From Ophioderma brevispina (Eukaryota > Echinodermata > Ophiuroidea > Amphilepidida > Ophiodermatidae), in contig JAMKCH010012367.1 of the NCBI GenBank assembly GCA_023653785.1, forward strand, positions 43,681 through 107,680: a DNA stretch of 64,000 bases, given 5' to 3'. The notes under the pieces are model-generated. The model had not been told where the DNA came from. It saw only the letters and a list, made by a program, of their open reading frames with translations, and made no database searches. Positions 1 to 11,189 of the stretch are shown piece by piece (position 1 is the stretch's first letter; every line of letters begins with the position of its first letter). A program made the position numbers and the translations under genes.

Positions 1-115
1 GCAAATATCTAGACACCAACTGTTAATTTCTAAACACCAACCAAATGTTTAATTGGTCTAAACACCATTTGTTTAAAATTTTCTAAACACAAAGGGTTTA
101 ATTGCATAAAAATTT
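1..115. repeat. Degenerate ~28 bp minisatellite, cut by the left edge
   Basis: About four units each begin with a form of TCTAAACACCAA and run to a form of GTTTAATT. The units differ by substitutions and small indels. The first unit starts at the window edge, so the array probably continues to the left. A single related stretch (gtctaaacacagtaaatg) occurs near 6350. No coding content is seen. Confidence 0.6.
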
Positions 116-596
116 ACCCTCAAAACACATTGCCTTCACTTTCTAAACATGTTTTAGAGTGTGGCTTGTATATTGAGGGGCCAATAGATTTCGAAACTAT
201 TGCTGACCGAGAAACTGGAATTTGCGAGTGACAACATGAAACTGTGCATCGGTGTAGAGAGAGTCCAGCGTGGCACGTCCACATAGATTTCTGAAGTACC
301 ATCTGGTGCCGGCATGCCTCGCGCCAGATACCCAAATGTCTAACCATTTCTTTGGTAGACCCTACCATGGACAATAGTGTAGACCTACTACCACAGTACT
401 GTACTAAGTAATGTAATACCAGTCCTGCCCCAATTTCTCAGGCCAAGATTGGGGTACGCGCAGCGTGAAGTGTGTCAACCCGGAATAAACACAAATAAGT
501 TCTGGAAAACCCGGCGCCAAAATTGGCCAAAAGCGTTGCACTTTTATCGCGATTTAATTTGCATGATCATTGTGGCCGTACAGAAATTATGGGTAA
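116..596. other. Unassigned AT-rich sequence
   Basis: Short open frames occur on both strands but none shows a recognisable domain or repeat partner in the window. I see nothing to annotate before the TTAA that opens the next element. Confidence 0.5.
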
Positions 597-600
597 TTAA

Positions 601-925
601 GGGGGGAATAGGGGTTGGAAGGGTAACAAGAATTCACCTTTACTTTTGCTTTTTGTTTGAAAACAATCGGAGCTTCTTCAAAAGTTATGGTACAAAATGT
701 AACCGAAAAATGTTTGAACTCGCGAGCGAAATTTAGTGTTTTATTTATTTATGATATTTTATGGTTTTCCAAGCTGCGATATTTAACTTTTTCGGCTTTC
801 TTTAAAATTCTATATTCGAAATCCTAAAGTTGATGTTGATCTCTTGAAAGTTTTAAAATATTAGTGAAAATGTAATCTCTAATTGTTTAATATATAAACC
901 GAGACACGTGTTCTAAAATATACAA
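601..925 (+). repeat. Left inverted arm of the 2.6 kb element
   Basis: Shared stretches with the right arm (reverse complement) include gatatttaactttttcggc, tattagtgaaaat and aatctctaattgtt, in the same order. Identity is interrupted by indels, so the insertion is not recent. Confidence 0.7.
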
Positions 926-1151
926 AAACCTAAAAAAAACAGTGTTTCTAGACTAAATTGCGATAATATACATAAGTAATTTGACGAACGATATTGTCAT
1001 CGCTAGCGCGCAGGATTATCTTTTTTAATTCAGTTCATGCTATTTCTTGAAAACGATTTACCCTAGGGAGATGTGGATAAAAAAGCAAATTGAAGTATAC
1101 TAATTGGGGCTATAGAATGAACCACCATGGTGACATTAGCTCCTGGGAACA

Positions 1152-1237
1152 GGATTTAAGGGGGGGGTAAGTAAGTCAGAAAGGGAAAAACTAATATTAG
1201 GTTTCGTTGTTGAATACCTGAACCCCCTTAAATCCAG
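1152..1237. repeat. Short inverted repeat GGATTTAAGGGGG / CCCCCTTAAATCC
   Basis: Two 13 bp arms are perfect reverse complements and enclose about 58 bp. Each arm contains TTAA next to a G or C run, the same terminal motif (TTAA-GGGGG) as the surrounding element. It could be a tiny internal derivative of that element or a relic of a nested TTAA insertion. Confidence 0.5.
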
Positions 1238-1304
1238 TTTGAAACACTGTTTGCTCTTATTTTCCCCGCGAAAGAGTTCGGACGGAGGACTAGAAAATGA
1301 GCAG

Positions 1305-1360
1305 CGTCCGTTCGTTGTTAGTCCGTCCGTTCGTCCGTCAGTCCGTCCGTTCGTCCGTGA
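1305..1360. repeat. GTCC/GTTC tetranucleotide-like repeat
   Basis: Two adjacent 20 bp units, gtccgtccgttcgtccgtca and the same ending in tga, differ by one base. Further GTCC/GTTC words precede them. It lies inside the 2.6 kb element and encodes nothing recognisable. Confidence 0.7.
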
Positions 1361-1407
1361 TAAAAAAGTTAACCCATGTTGTATACGTTTAATTGGAGTT
1401 TGTAAGG

Positions 1408-2200
1408 GCGACAAGAGGTTAAATTGGTGGAAAGAAGCGGGTTGATGAGTTCTGACCTTTCTGGGATTAGGATTTGGGGGTAAAAGTGCTAATTAGGTAC
1501 TCAATTGCATAATTTATGAAAATATCGCAAGGCCTGTGTATAAGTTTTCGGAGTTCCGTAAGGCATATAATGATGTAACTTGTGGAAGGAAGCGGGCTCT
1601 GAAGAGTTCTCGACTATTAGATTTTGGACGTATTTCGGGCACATTGAGTATGCAAATGAGCTAATTAATATGCAAAAATCAGCGTAATTGCTATTATTTT
1701 TGCAACGGGACATCAGTACTCAAAATTCCTGTGCATGCATGCAGCCTATCATGTGGCACATTCGTTTTTGCAATTTGAAGTATTGTGATATATGCGGCTC
1801 GGTATGAAATGAGTAATTAAATATGCATAATTATTGTATCTCTGAAACGGTAAGTCAGATATGCAAAAATTCCACATTCGCTATATGAGACTACTAGGCC
1901 ATAGGGGAGGGAGTGGGGTGTTGCGGGGTGTTGAGGAGGGGTGGAGGTGTTGCGGTGGTGGTGGGGAGCGGGTGGGTATTGCGGGGTGTTGGGGAGGGGT
2001 AGGGGTGTGGTGTTGGGGGGGGTGGGGTGTTGAGGAGGGTGAAGGGGTTGCAGGTTTGTTGGGGAGGGGGTGTGGGGTGTTGGGAAGGCGTAGGGTGTTG
2101 GGGAGGGAGTCCGCGCCCACGTGAAGCTTAGGTATGCAAATGAGATAATTAAATATGCATAATTGCTGTATCTCTAAACAGGACATCGGATAGGCAAAAT
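1408..2200. repeat. Degenerate ~170-330 bp tandem units with ATGCAAATGAG motif
   Basis: A unit with (t)ggtggaaagaagcggg ... gagttct recurs with (t)gtggaaggaagcggg ... gagttct. A second shared block, tatgcaaatgagctaatta then cataattgctgtatctct, occurs around 1650, 1810 and 2135. The second and third copies are each followed by 'gagactaNtaggccatagggg' and then by a G-rich minisatellite block. The region is therefore a higher-order tandem array inside the 2.6 kb element. Confidence 0.55.
1905..2120. repeat. G-rich minisatellite, first block (GGGGTGTTGGGGAGG-type)
   Basis: The + strand is almost only G and T with some A, built from words such as GGGGTGTTGCGGGGTGTT and GTTGGGGAGGGG. The unit is about 11-14 bp and imperfect. 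The complementary strand yields long proline-rich open frames that are artefacts of the repeat. Confidence 0.8.
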
Positions 2201-2224
2201 TCCTTCCCTGCACGAGACTATTAT

Positions 2225-2835
2225 GCCATAGGGGAGGGGGTGTTGCGGGGGGTGCGGATGTTGCAGGGTGTTGGGGAGATGCTGTTGTGGTGTGACAGGG
2301 TGTTGGGGAGGGGATACGATGTGTGGGGCATGTTGTTGGGAGGGGTGGATGTTGTGTTGTTGGGGGGGGCGTCGGTAGGATTGTGCTGGGGGTGGGGAGG
2401 GGTCGGGCGATAGGGGGTTGTGGTGTGGTAGGGGGGGAGTGTGAGGGAGGTTGGGCAGGCCGGGTGGGAGTGATTGGCGGTGGTGTTGGAGAGTAGGTGT
2501 GGAGGATACGCGGTTGTCGTGGGGGAGGGCAGTGGCGGGTTGAGGGGTGTTGGGGAAGGGAGGAGTGTTCGAGAATTGGGGTGGGTTTGGTGCAGGGGGT
2601 GGGGTATTGAGGGTGTTAAGGAGGGTGGTGGGGTGTTTGCGAGGTGGGGGAGGGGGGGTGATGGAGTGGGTGTTGGGGGGGGGGATGGGGTGTTGTGTTG
2701 CAGGGTGTTGGGGAGGGGGAAGGGGGTGAATGGTGTTGGGGAAGGGGGTGGAGTTTTTTTGAGGGGGTGTTGGGGAGGGGATGGGGTGTTGCGGGGTGTT
2801 GGGGAAGGGTAGGGTGTTGTAGTGGTATTTATCGC
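2225..2835. repeat. G-rich minisatellite, second block
   Basis: This is the same family of GGTGTTGGGGAGGGG words as the block upstream, longer and more scrambled. It begins after a second copy of the leader 'gccatagggga'. Runs of three or more G at short spacing are frequent on the + strand, so G-quadruplex formation is possible. Confidence 0.8.
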
Positions 2836-2876
2836 ATGTTAGTGATCGCAACATCGGCGGGGACATATTTTAGCAT

Positions 2877-3207
2877 CGCGTAAAGACGCGTTCGCCTGTT
2901 ATATATTAACAATTAGAGATTGAATTTTCACTAATACTTTTAAACTGAGAGCAGCAACAGCGAAATTCGTTTTCGAGATAAGAATTTTAAAGCCGAAAAA
3001 GTTAAATATCAGCTTGTTCGGTGGAAAAAACCAATAAATACATAAGAAATAAAACATAAATTCGCATCGCGAAGTGGCATTTTCGACCTAACTTTGAACG
3101 GAAGCTACGATTGTTGTCAAGCAAAAACAAAAGAAAGGTAATTTTGTCCTAAATTTCAATTTGCAATTTGTATTTTTAGAGCCCTTCCAGACCCCATACT
3201 GTCCCCC
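2877..3207 (-). repeat. Right inverted arm of the 2.6 kb element
   Basis: Read on the minus strand it matches the left arm from its outer end inward: GGGGG-TATGGGG-TGGAAGGG, then ctttcttttgtttttgcttg and acaatcgtagcttc, then gatatttaactttttcggc. It stops about where the G-rich core begins. Confidence 0.7.
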
Positions 3208-3211
3208 TTAA

Positions 3212-3784
3212 GTGGCTTTATCTTCCTCAGTCAGTGACCTCAATTGTAATGGGCCAATAGGGAGTTCGCAGCAGTTAAAAGAGGTTATAGAGTACTTAAG
3301 AAGCAAAAAGCATTCGCTACTTCGTGTCAGTGTTGCGCTGCCTGGTTACGCAATCGCAGTCCCAAGAGCCTTAGGAGATCTGTTCTTTAGGAGAGCGTGA
3401 TGCAGTCACACCTTCAACCGCGAGAATGTTTGCGTGGTTTTTTAGTGTAGTTTGTTGCCTCGGTTTCAGCGCCTACACAGTTTTTAATACATTCATGGGC
3501 ATCCCAAATCGTTTTCATAGATGTGTGGGTGTGCGGGTGGGGGGCGGTATGGGGTACGGGTCACCGATTGCCGACAAACCACCCATTTAACCGACCTTAA
3601 AAACGAAACATTGAATGGTGTGGGGAAAGTTTTATCGGAACAAATTAAATCCGATAAAACTACATCCCCTTATTCAATTATCCCTACATGCCCTGAATGA
3701 CCTTATTTTATATTTTCCTTGTATAGGCCTATATTTTAAACTGATCTGTTGCATAATTTGAAACAAAAATGTTCGCGATGCACT
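3212..3784. other. Unassigned sequence
   Basis: No convincing gene or repeat is seen. A G-rich patch (gtgggtgtgcgggtgggg) lies near 3525. Confidence 0.5.
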
Positions 3785-3965
3785 CATACTGCTCACTCAC
3801 TCACTCACTCACTCACTCACTCCAACCCACTCACTCCAACCCACTCACTCACTCACTCACTCACTCACTCACTCACTCTCACTCACTCCAACCCACTCGT
3901 CCACTCATTCACTCACTCACTCACTCACTCACTCACTCACTCACTCCAACCCACTCATCCACTCC
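3785..3965. repeat. (ACTC)n microsatellite with ACTCCAACCC interruptions
   Basis: Long uninterrupted tracts of CTCA are broken at least four times by CAACCCACT units. Three reading frames stay open through it and produce Thr-His-Ser-Leu repeats; these are not genes. Confidence 0.95.
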
Positions 3966-5339
3966 ACACCAGAGTTTATTGCTTCCTGCTGTCAACAAGA
4001 GCCAAATCGCTTGCGAACGCGTACTTGGCATGGGTTTGCATGCGCTTTTTTATTGCAAACAGGACGCAGTTGAATGGAAATGCAATTTTTAGGTTTATTT
4101 CGTCGTTTTCTCGAAAACTAAGTCGGGGACACCCAGTTTTTATTAGTGCGCCGAAAAGATCTTTTAAAGGTTCTTAACAAAGTAGAAAATATAAAAAATC
4201 GCTTCGATTTGTTTATATTTTATGCTGGACAAGGCAACATTTTCGGTTTCCCATAGGGCTCTGTTACAAATTTTTGAAAAAAACACTTTTTGCACAGCCT
4301 ATAGCTCAAAAACGAAGTAAGTGACCCCCAATTTTTTATTTTCAGATTGTCACCTACATCAATTAAAAATACAATATCCAAAAATTAAGAAAATCGAGCT
4401 TCGAGATTATTCAATTATCCTCTATAACCTTGTAAATCGCGAGCGTTGAATTAAATCGCTGAAAACTTCGGCCACGTTGAAACCCCGATAACCAAACGTC
4501 AGACCGTTCTCCCCTATAATCAGCCCTGTCAAAACAGACGAAATGGCATAGCACGGACAGATAGGCAGATAAGGCATTTTTACGCATATTGACCTCTGGA
4601 TGACCTTTGACATTTTCAGTCACTCTGAACCTGATAACAAAACGTGAGACTGCCCTCCCCTACTTCATGCCAAATAGGTCTTGTCCATGTCGGCGATATA
4701 ATGAATAATAGTAGGTTTAAAATGAGTAACAAATTATTGTTCTCGGCAAGAAGAGATTATAATTACTCAAACTCTTTTAGGGTCTACAAAGAAACATTTT
4801 CTTTGTGCTATATCCAAAGAGACCGTATTAAAAACAACACAATACGCGTGTTTTATTATACGATGGTAGTACAAACGATCCATGAGAAGTTCGTTATTTC
4901 TGTGGGTTTTTAAATGTAGAAATTTAGAAAAAAACAAACTCTTGTTTTATCTTAACCTACTTCTCGCGGCTCTTAGTTCGTCTCAAGATAGGCTTGAATG
5001 GGTTTGTTCTTCATGGTATGGATGGAATCCATGTGGAAACAATTCGTACCCAATGCAGAATGGTGGATGTGTTGTTGAAACGCAATGCTTCTTGAATGCA
5101 TTCTGGACATCAAACCACATGGTATGGTTTTTGGTAACCAGAGCAATCTGCAAACAAACACGCGAATAGAGGCCTTGCATATTCTGTAAGTTGCACATCC
5201 TACCTACGACTACTAAACGCTTTCAAAAGAACAACATGCACGTGCTACAAATGAAGGCTTTAAATAACCCGCCAAATGTAGACCACACTTTTAAACAGTG
5301 TAAACTCTCTGCCAGAATTGTTCACAGTTATTTACCGTG
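3966..5339. other. Mostly unassigned; weak duplicated unit at 4440-4700
   Basis: Two stretches about 140 bp apart resemble each other: gataaccaaacgtcagaccg followed by ctcccct, and gataacaaaacgtgagactg followed by ctcccct. This looks like a two-copy degenerate tandem repeat. Otherwise I see only short open frames without recognisable domains. Confidence 0.4.
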
Positions 5340-5560
5340 CGCCGAGCGTGACGTGCGTCAACACGGAAGTGAATGCCGATTGGCTTGTTTGAGTAGGTTG
5401 GCCTCCCCATTGGTTAATCACGCATGAGGCTATACCCATAGTCTCCGCCCCTTTAATGCAAATATTGCGGCGCGCGAGTGGCCGACCTCTGACCAATTCT
5501 GGCTGCTGGCAGCAACTTTAGAGATCATTCTAGAAAAGCTCAATACTATTTAAATAGCCT
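5340..5560 (+). promoter_or_regulatory. Promoter-like cluster: CCAAT, GC box, octamer, TATA-like palindrome
   Basis: Within 220 bp there is a CRE-like tgacgtgcgtcaa, two inverted CCAAT boxes (gattggc, cattggtt), a GC-box-like ccgcccctt, an octamer-like atgcaaat, and a perfect palindrome CTATTTAAATAG at 5546-5557 that could act as a TATA element. The GC content is above that of the surroundings. I see no recognisable gene downstream, so this may be a promoter of an unrecognised transcript, a transposon promoter, or chance. Confidence 0.3.
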
Positions 5561-8215
5561 GGGGTATTTTCCAGTTGGTGCAAGTTAAAGCTATTGGATA
5601 ATGTAAGGAGAATTTCCAGATGGTGTCATGACTATGAGATCCAATTGGATTATGTTAGGCTATGCATGATGCTGTTGTAATAGCATATATTTTTAGGTTT
5701 TTTGAAATACTTGTTGTGAAACAGATATAGAAAAAAAATTGTGAAATATTTTAAATAAGGATATATTACAAGTTGAAAGGTTATAAAGTAGTTCAATTGC
5801 CAGTAAAAGCTAGTATATTGGATCTCCGGGGATGGTAGATCTGTGCAGTATATACCAGTATACTGATATTGATGATACCACAGAAGTTTTAAAAGCTAAT
5901 TTGTCTGATGCTGTCATCTTCGAAAGAGCTTCAGTTTTCTAATCAAAGAAGGAGTCCAGATTGTGATTCTAAAAAGTGGACGTTTCCGACAGACGAAGTT
6001 ATGGGGGAATACTGTGAAGTATCAGGACCGGAAACGGCCTAGCCTCATAGTTGAAAAAAAAGAGGAATGGAAGTCAATGCTCAAGAAGCTGACAAAAACG
6101 CGTGAATTGAGTTGTTTAAAACAGTTAAAAAGGGCTGAATATAAAAGAAAATGCGTAAATTTGGGCAGCAAAAAAAGGAATTCAGCTGAAAAGAGAAGTT
6201 TCATGTCTGAAGTATTCACGTATAGAAACTAACGTATAAATACTTTAAAAATGTTTCAACGCGTTAATTTCATATAGCCTTCCCATTATTTTCTTTATTT
6301 TATAAACACTAGTACCCATTTTTTAAATACTACCCAAAAACGTTGCAACGTGTCTAAACACAGTAAATGAAAAAAAAAACCAGCCCGTTTAAATGAAAAC
6401 ATCAATTGTTAGTTTTTACTGTTGTGTCGTTAAGGGACCGTGAACTGTCTGACAAAGTTACCTTCTGGACTTCTCCGAAAAAAAGGAACTAATCTCTGAA
6501 AAAAAAACACAGACTTTTCTTGTGGAAATATATTAAAGTGAGCGGCCATTTTGAAATCTTCGTCGTAAGGACAATCTTTGACTGCTATGCATGCTTTTCT
6601 TAATTTCGAATTCTGGATTTAATATAACCAGGCGAATACTTTTCAACAAGTTTAAGTTAATTTCCTTGCGCCCCATGAAACATGGGAGCCAAAATACCAA
6701 AATCTTCCCTGGAAGTATCCTAACATGTTCTAAATTTCGAGATTTATCACTATATAATGCACAGTGCCCCACAATTTGTCACAAATCTACTCTATCTACA
6801 TCAAGCTACAACCTCACCATACAAATAAACCTAATCGGTTGTACTTCCTCCGCTTTCGGATCACTCCACTGTCCATTCAATTAGCTTATAGCACCCCTCG
6901 TTTTTTTAATTAATATTATAGAGAAGGTAGAGTTTGTCGGGAAAAAATCGTGAAAGAAAAGTTTGTATCACGATATTACCCCACAGGATTTTAAATTTCA
7001 AAACAATGAATTTCACCTACAAATATATTGATTTTGACCTTTTTTCCTCAAGTTGCAAAAAAATTGTCCGACGTCTGGTCCCTAACAAAGACTTGTGAGC
7101 GGGGGGGTGTCTTGGTATTATCTGACTATCGATTTTATAGCTTCTCCGGGTTAGATAGCTATGTTTTCAGGGCATTATTTTTCACGAATGCACTGGGCTC
7201 TGTCAAATGCCGGGTCATCCGATTAATGCACGGGTCATCAGATATCACGGTCATATAATGCACGCGGGTTCCCCACAGTCACAAGTCACCCCTATTAGCT
7301 ACTAGAAATACCGTCAATCATTGATATCGACTTACTGATCAATATCAGGTAACATGCCTTATCGTATATATACCCTCTACTAACTTAGTATCTACAATCT
7401 ATGGTGTCATTCCAACTTCAATTATTCTTTTGAAGAAAAAAATATTGGTTTCTCGTTTAAATTATTAGGTGAATTCACGTGCGCAGACCATTCAAAATAA
7501 TTGTGATTTTGTACTGTTTTTTTCTTCCGAAACGCGAATATCTTAATTAACGACGTTTGACCATAAATATTGATCTTAAAGTAAAATTCCCTTATGTTAA
7601 TTTTCAAATTATAAGCCTTTCCGAAAAGTTTAGCTGCGATAAAGACTGAACTTCCCTACCTCTGTGCCGTGAACGTCAGCGCGAGACTTGATGGCCGCAC
7701 CAGTATACCGCAACGCGCTGGCTTAAAGCGACGGCTTTTTACACTCGCGCACAAAGATGGCATACCTTGATCGCGTCCGTACAAAAAGCTGCCGTCAAAT
7801 GTTATGACATCACTGCACGGGAGGTAGAGAAATGGACTATATCATGTTGCTATAATAATAGTAGGCCCATGAGAATTAGGTATCAAGAAACCAAATCAAA
7901 ATTCACAATAAATTGTTTTCAATGCAGAAACCATTCAGGTTTGTACCTACATCTCTGCGTTGGTCTTTAACAGCTAAGACAGTGGGCCATTGGAATTGGT
8001 AAATAAAATTCATATGCATTTATCTGCAAATCGCACTGTGGGTTTTGTTTTTTGGAAAGTAAGGGCATTGCAAAAGTCTAGCTTTCGTTCAATTCCATTG
8101 ACAGCGTTCATCACTATGGGTTTGTTGTGAAACTGCCATGAGGTTCGAGAAAGATTACCACTCAAGCGTCTAAGAGTAGTCATGCAGATGGGTGTAAGAA
8201 TCAAACCTACTATTT
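5561..8215. other. Unassigned AT-rich sequence
   Basis: Short frames are present, including a Lys/Arg-rich one at 5963-6232 (+), but none has a domain I recognise. No clear tandem or inverted repeat was found by eye. Confidence 0.45.
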
Positions 8216-8318
8216 TGTGCATTTGGGTGAAAAGTACCAAATTTGGCACCGATGTAGCTCTTGATATGCTAACAAATCTGGTCTAGGTGCCAAATTAATT
8301 TCCTTCCAAGATGGCCTC
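8216..8318 (-). repeat. Dispersed repeat, minus-strand copy (partner at 13858-13972)
   Basis: On the minus strand this reads through ggaaattaattt, gaccagatttgtta, catatcaa and ggtacttttcaccca. The partner 5.6 kb downstream reads the same words on the + strand in the same order. The pair is a clear inverted repeat. Confidence 0.65.
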
Positions 8319-8800
8319 CAATTAAATATGGCCGGCCACTGTTAAAATGTCATGTTTTACGTGCTTTCTATGTTTATTAATATGATCCAATTACGCTCAA
8401 TTTTGATTGTGTTTCGTGCCATGTAGAACAGAAATACCCTGATTGACCCTCCACTGGTCTCCCCTTGTTTACATAGCAAATTGGATCACAAATGGCAGAA
8501 AATCCAAAAATGGCCGGCCCATTTGAAGCGTACATTTGATTATCAAGAAATGTTTTTCCTTGATCTTGTTATAATTCCCTAAGGTTGTTTATTGAACAAT
8601 TGCATTTAAGGTATCGAATCACATCCCTTAAAAGAATAAACCAAATAAGATTTGAATCCAAATGGCGGAGAAAAGAATCCAATGTAGGCTAATTTGTCAC
8701 TTAAGCTTTTCCTTTGATTATCAAGAAATTAATGTTTTTCTTATCTTGATATATCTCCATCAATGAAGGAATTCACTCATTAAGAGGAAACCAATTAAGG
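8319..8800. repeat. Low-copy tandem-like units with 'tttgattatcaagaaat'
   Basis: The words tttgattatcaagaaat...gtttttc...atcttg occur twice about 176 bp apart (near 8536 and 8712), and 'atggccggcc' also occurs twice (near 8330 and 8512). This points to an old degenerate tandem duplication. Confidence 0.4.
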
Positions 8801-9238
8801 TCTGTTTGTTAAATTGCTTTCTTTCATCCTTAATAATTTGGCCCAAGATGCTGCCAAACCTCGAATGGCCACTACTTTTAGAAGTAGTCCCACTGAAGGG
8901 CTGTTGAAATTTCCTCCGTGCTACTCGAATTATGTTTTTCCATAAAATAACATACCCATTTGATTTGTATTGTTTTGTTCTGTGGTTTAGTACAGGGGGG
9001 CGTGCCTGTAAAATGTTCACCAGGGGGGGGGGGTGGTGGGAGAATTTGATTCATTGCCCAGCAATCGTCCAAAAATCACAGGGCACAGGACACATGTTTT
9101 TACACATGAAAGCTTGATTTCCCCGTGCTCTAATCCTTGGGTGATTTGTTTTAAAACATTCAATGTGCACGACTCCTATTGGAGCGTGAGGCTGGGGCTG
9201 GGGTCTACGGTCAATTCAAAATGATGGCCCAATTGCCA
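8801..9238. other. Unassigned; G-run at 9023-9033
   Basis: A run 'cagggggggggggtggtggg' sits in otherwise ordinary sequence. I see nothing else to annotate. Confidence 0.4.
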
Positions 9239-9502
9239 TCACCCAAAAGATGAATTTACTCTGCAGAAGTCTTTGGTAGCCCTATCATGTGTAGCTAAGG
9301 TCCTTACTAATACTTTCCATGAAATTTCCTTGCCATCGGGAACCACATCGACATTTGGAAGTGGCTCTATGGTGTGAAAACAGACCCGTTGTAGAATCAA
9401 CCGCAAATATCCCTGCTGACAACATCGAAGTCCATACCATTTAGCTCGCTCTCCATAGTTTAGATCAGTCAACAAGCCTCCATCAGTAGATTTCATGCAC
9501 CC
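9239..9502 (-). pseudogene. Coding-like fragment, unidentified
   Basis: The minus-strand frame gives about 85 residues of mixed, protein-like composition with Cys residues (GLRCCQQGYLRLILQRVC, then FHTIEPLPNVDVVPDGKEI). It opens right after a TGA and ends at a stop. No family comes to mind. A second coding-like frame precedes it on the same strand in a different frame, so this could be a decayed gene or two exons. It could also be chance. Confidence 0.22.
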
Positions 9503-9539
9503 TCAATTCAATTTCGGGAATTCCACTAAAACTCATTTC

Positions 9540-9818
9540 TTAATTGGCGATGTCAACAGCTATAGTACCCAATTGGGCTACAATGAAGATATAAGACGGA
9601 CAAGCCTGTGGGAAGAATGGTTTAGACAGTAAACATCCTACATCACCTTCACGACCTAAGCTGCTGCCGCATATCAATTTTATAGTACTCGCATTGGAGA
9701 GGTTACAATCCTGATTACATGCTATTGTTTTGGCAAAAGCATCTCTAACCTGTGTAGTAAGATTGTTATGAATCTTTTCCACTAACTCTAATTCAATGCT
9801 GCCGTAATACCAAACAAA
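9540..9818 (-). pseudogene. Coding-like fragment, unidentified, upstream of the previous one
   Basis: The minus-strand frame is open for about 92 codons between in-frame stops and reads through WYYGSIELELVEKIHNNLTT, then CNQDCNLSNAST and GREGDVGCLL. Composition is protein-like and Cys-containing. I cannot assign a family. It lies one frame off from the neighbouring fragment. Confidence 0.22.
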
Positions 9819-10393
9819 GTGGTTTTAAGCGTACTTAACTACAGAAAAAACCGACTGGCAAAGGATAACCTGATGACCTTGATCAGAACATGCAATAAAG
9901 TTTGCTCCAAAACTCCAAAACTATGACAATTTTGGCCCAACTATTGAAATAAGACTGCCCGGAGTCTGTAGGACGGAATACATACCCGGCCTTTCCTATG
10001 AAGGAGCTAAAGGATATTAAGGGTATTCCACCATGTTTGAGGCGATCCTTTAGCAGTTGTTTTAAAAAACCCAGGCACAACCTTAAAATTGATCACCGAT
10101 AATGAACCCTAACATCAAGAAATATGGCCCACCAATCCGCAGTTTCTGAGTCGATATACATTAATTTGTTTTAAATTTCACTCTTAGTTCTGCATGCAGG
10201 AGACAAGGATGAATTTTATTATCTTTCCCTGGAGATAGCCAGCGCACACAAGTGTTAAAAAAAACACCCATTGCTCCGGCCGGATTTGAAAAACCACCGG
10301 ACGACCTCCGTATTACTAGCCCGCTAGGAAGCGATTGACACCTTTCGAACCTAACCTATAGATGATATCTATCGCGCCTCTACCAACCCAGTC
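9819..10393. other. Unassigned sequence
   Basis: No recognisable gene or repeat. Confidence 0.45.
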
Positions 10394-10397
10394 TTAA

Positions 10398-11187
10398 AAG
10401 GGTCCTGGTCCATGGCTGATAACATTTCTTATTTTACATTTTTCGTACCTCAACAGTAATCCTGATCATAATCGCAAACACAGATTGTTAAAGTGAACAT
10501 CGGGGAAAGTGTTAAATTTCAAGGATAATATACCCAAACTGACAGGGCCTTCTCCCCCTGCTTTGCGAATGCGTTCAATATGCTGGAGTTTGGATTTGAC
10601 CCCGTTTAATGGACGTCAGAGTAACAAAGTTGTAAACGAGCTCACACGTGGGCTAACCGCAACGCACAGACTTCCAGATATCTCTCCCTGTCGGTTTCTT
10701 TGTCTGGAAACTTGAAATAAAAAACTATTCAGTTCTGATTCTCCGTGTCGTACGGTCACCTCTGGTGCAGCCGTCGACCATACAGCATATTAATCGTAAT
10801 TTTAAGGCATCAAATCATAAAAATTTATGCCATATATGATACAACACGTACGACCGCATATCATGAGAAGTCAACTTGTACGTATGCAAGAAAACTGGGG
10901 CACGCGCCACGTCCGGTCCACGATGACGATCATGACGCGTATCGCGTATTGTTACTCGGCGTCACTTCTGGGTCACGCTTGCCAGCGCGATAATCATATC
11001 ACTACTTTCATTTGGAATTTCCTTTGAGCTTGTCCCAAATACACATTATATTATTCCCAATTTTTATCAAATATACGGTTTCTCATTTACTGCTTCATGC
11101 AGATTTTCCATTGATACCAATACATACTATAAATGAACATTTTTTGGTGGTATTATAAGTTGGTTTTAAAGCATGGTCCATGGACCT
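10398..11187. mobile_element. TTAA-flanked ~790 bp element, copy A
   Basis: TTAA lies at 10394-10397 and 11188-11191. The left end reads AAGGGTCCTGGTCCATGGCT; the right end reverse complemented reads AGGTCCATGGACCATGCTTT, so the tips are imperfect inverted repeats. The full length aligns in direct orientation with copy B at 15827-16609 with many scattered indels. Conserved blocks include cgtacctcaacagta, ctcacacgtgggctaaccgc, cgtatgcaagaaaactggg and catgacgcgtatcgcgta. On the minus strand it carries a decayed version of the small Cys-containing frame seen in copy B. Confidence 0.7.
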
Positions 11188-11189
11188 TT

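Larger units (their letters stand above)
601..3207. mobile_element. TTAA-flanked 2.6 kb non-autonomous element with long inverted arms
   Basis: The element lies between TTAA tetranucleotides at 597-600 and 3208-3211. Its ends are inverted copies: the left end reads GGGGGGAATAGGGG then TTGGAAGGG, and the right end, reverse complemented, reads GGGGGACAGTATGGGG then CTGGAAGGG. The similarity runs inward for about 330 bp on each side (to about 925 and from about 2877), with indels. The interior holds a short hairpin, a GTCC repeat, ~170 bp tandem units and two blocks of G-rich minisatellite; no transposase is visible. TTAA target duplication is known for piggyBac and Kolobok transposons, so a derivative of one of these is the inference. 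Arms this long relative to the core are foldback-like. Confidence 0.7.

Noticed and set aside
1861..2866. Long open frames on both strands in the G-rich region (glycine-rich +, proline-rich -)
   Set aside because: They are forced by the minisatellite composition; frames overlap on both strands and have no domain.
3749..4177. Thr-His-Ser-Leu repeat open frames
   Set aside because: Translation of the ACTC microsatellite.
5963..6232. Lys/Arg-rich 89-codon frame downstream of the promoter-like cluster
   Set aside because: A-rich DNA on this strand explains the composition, and no domain is recognisable.
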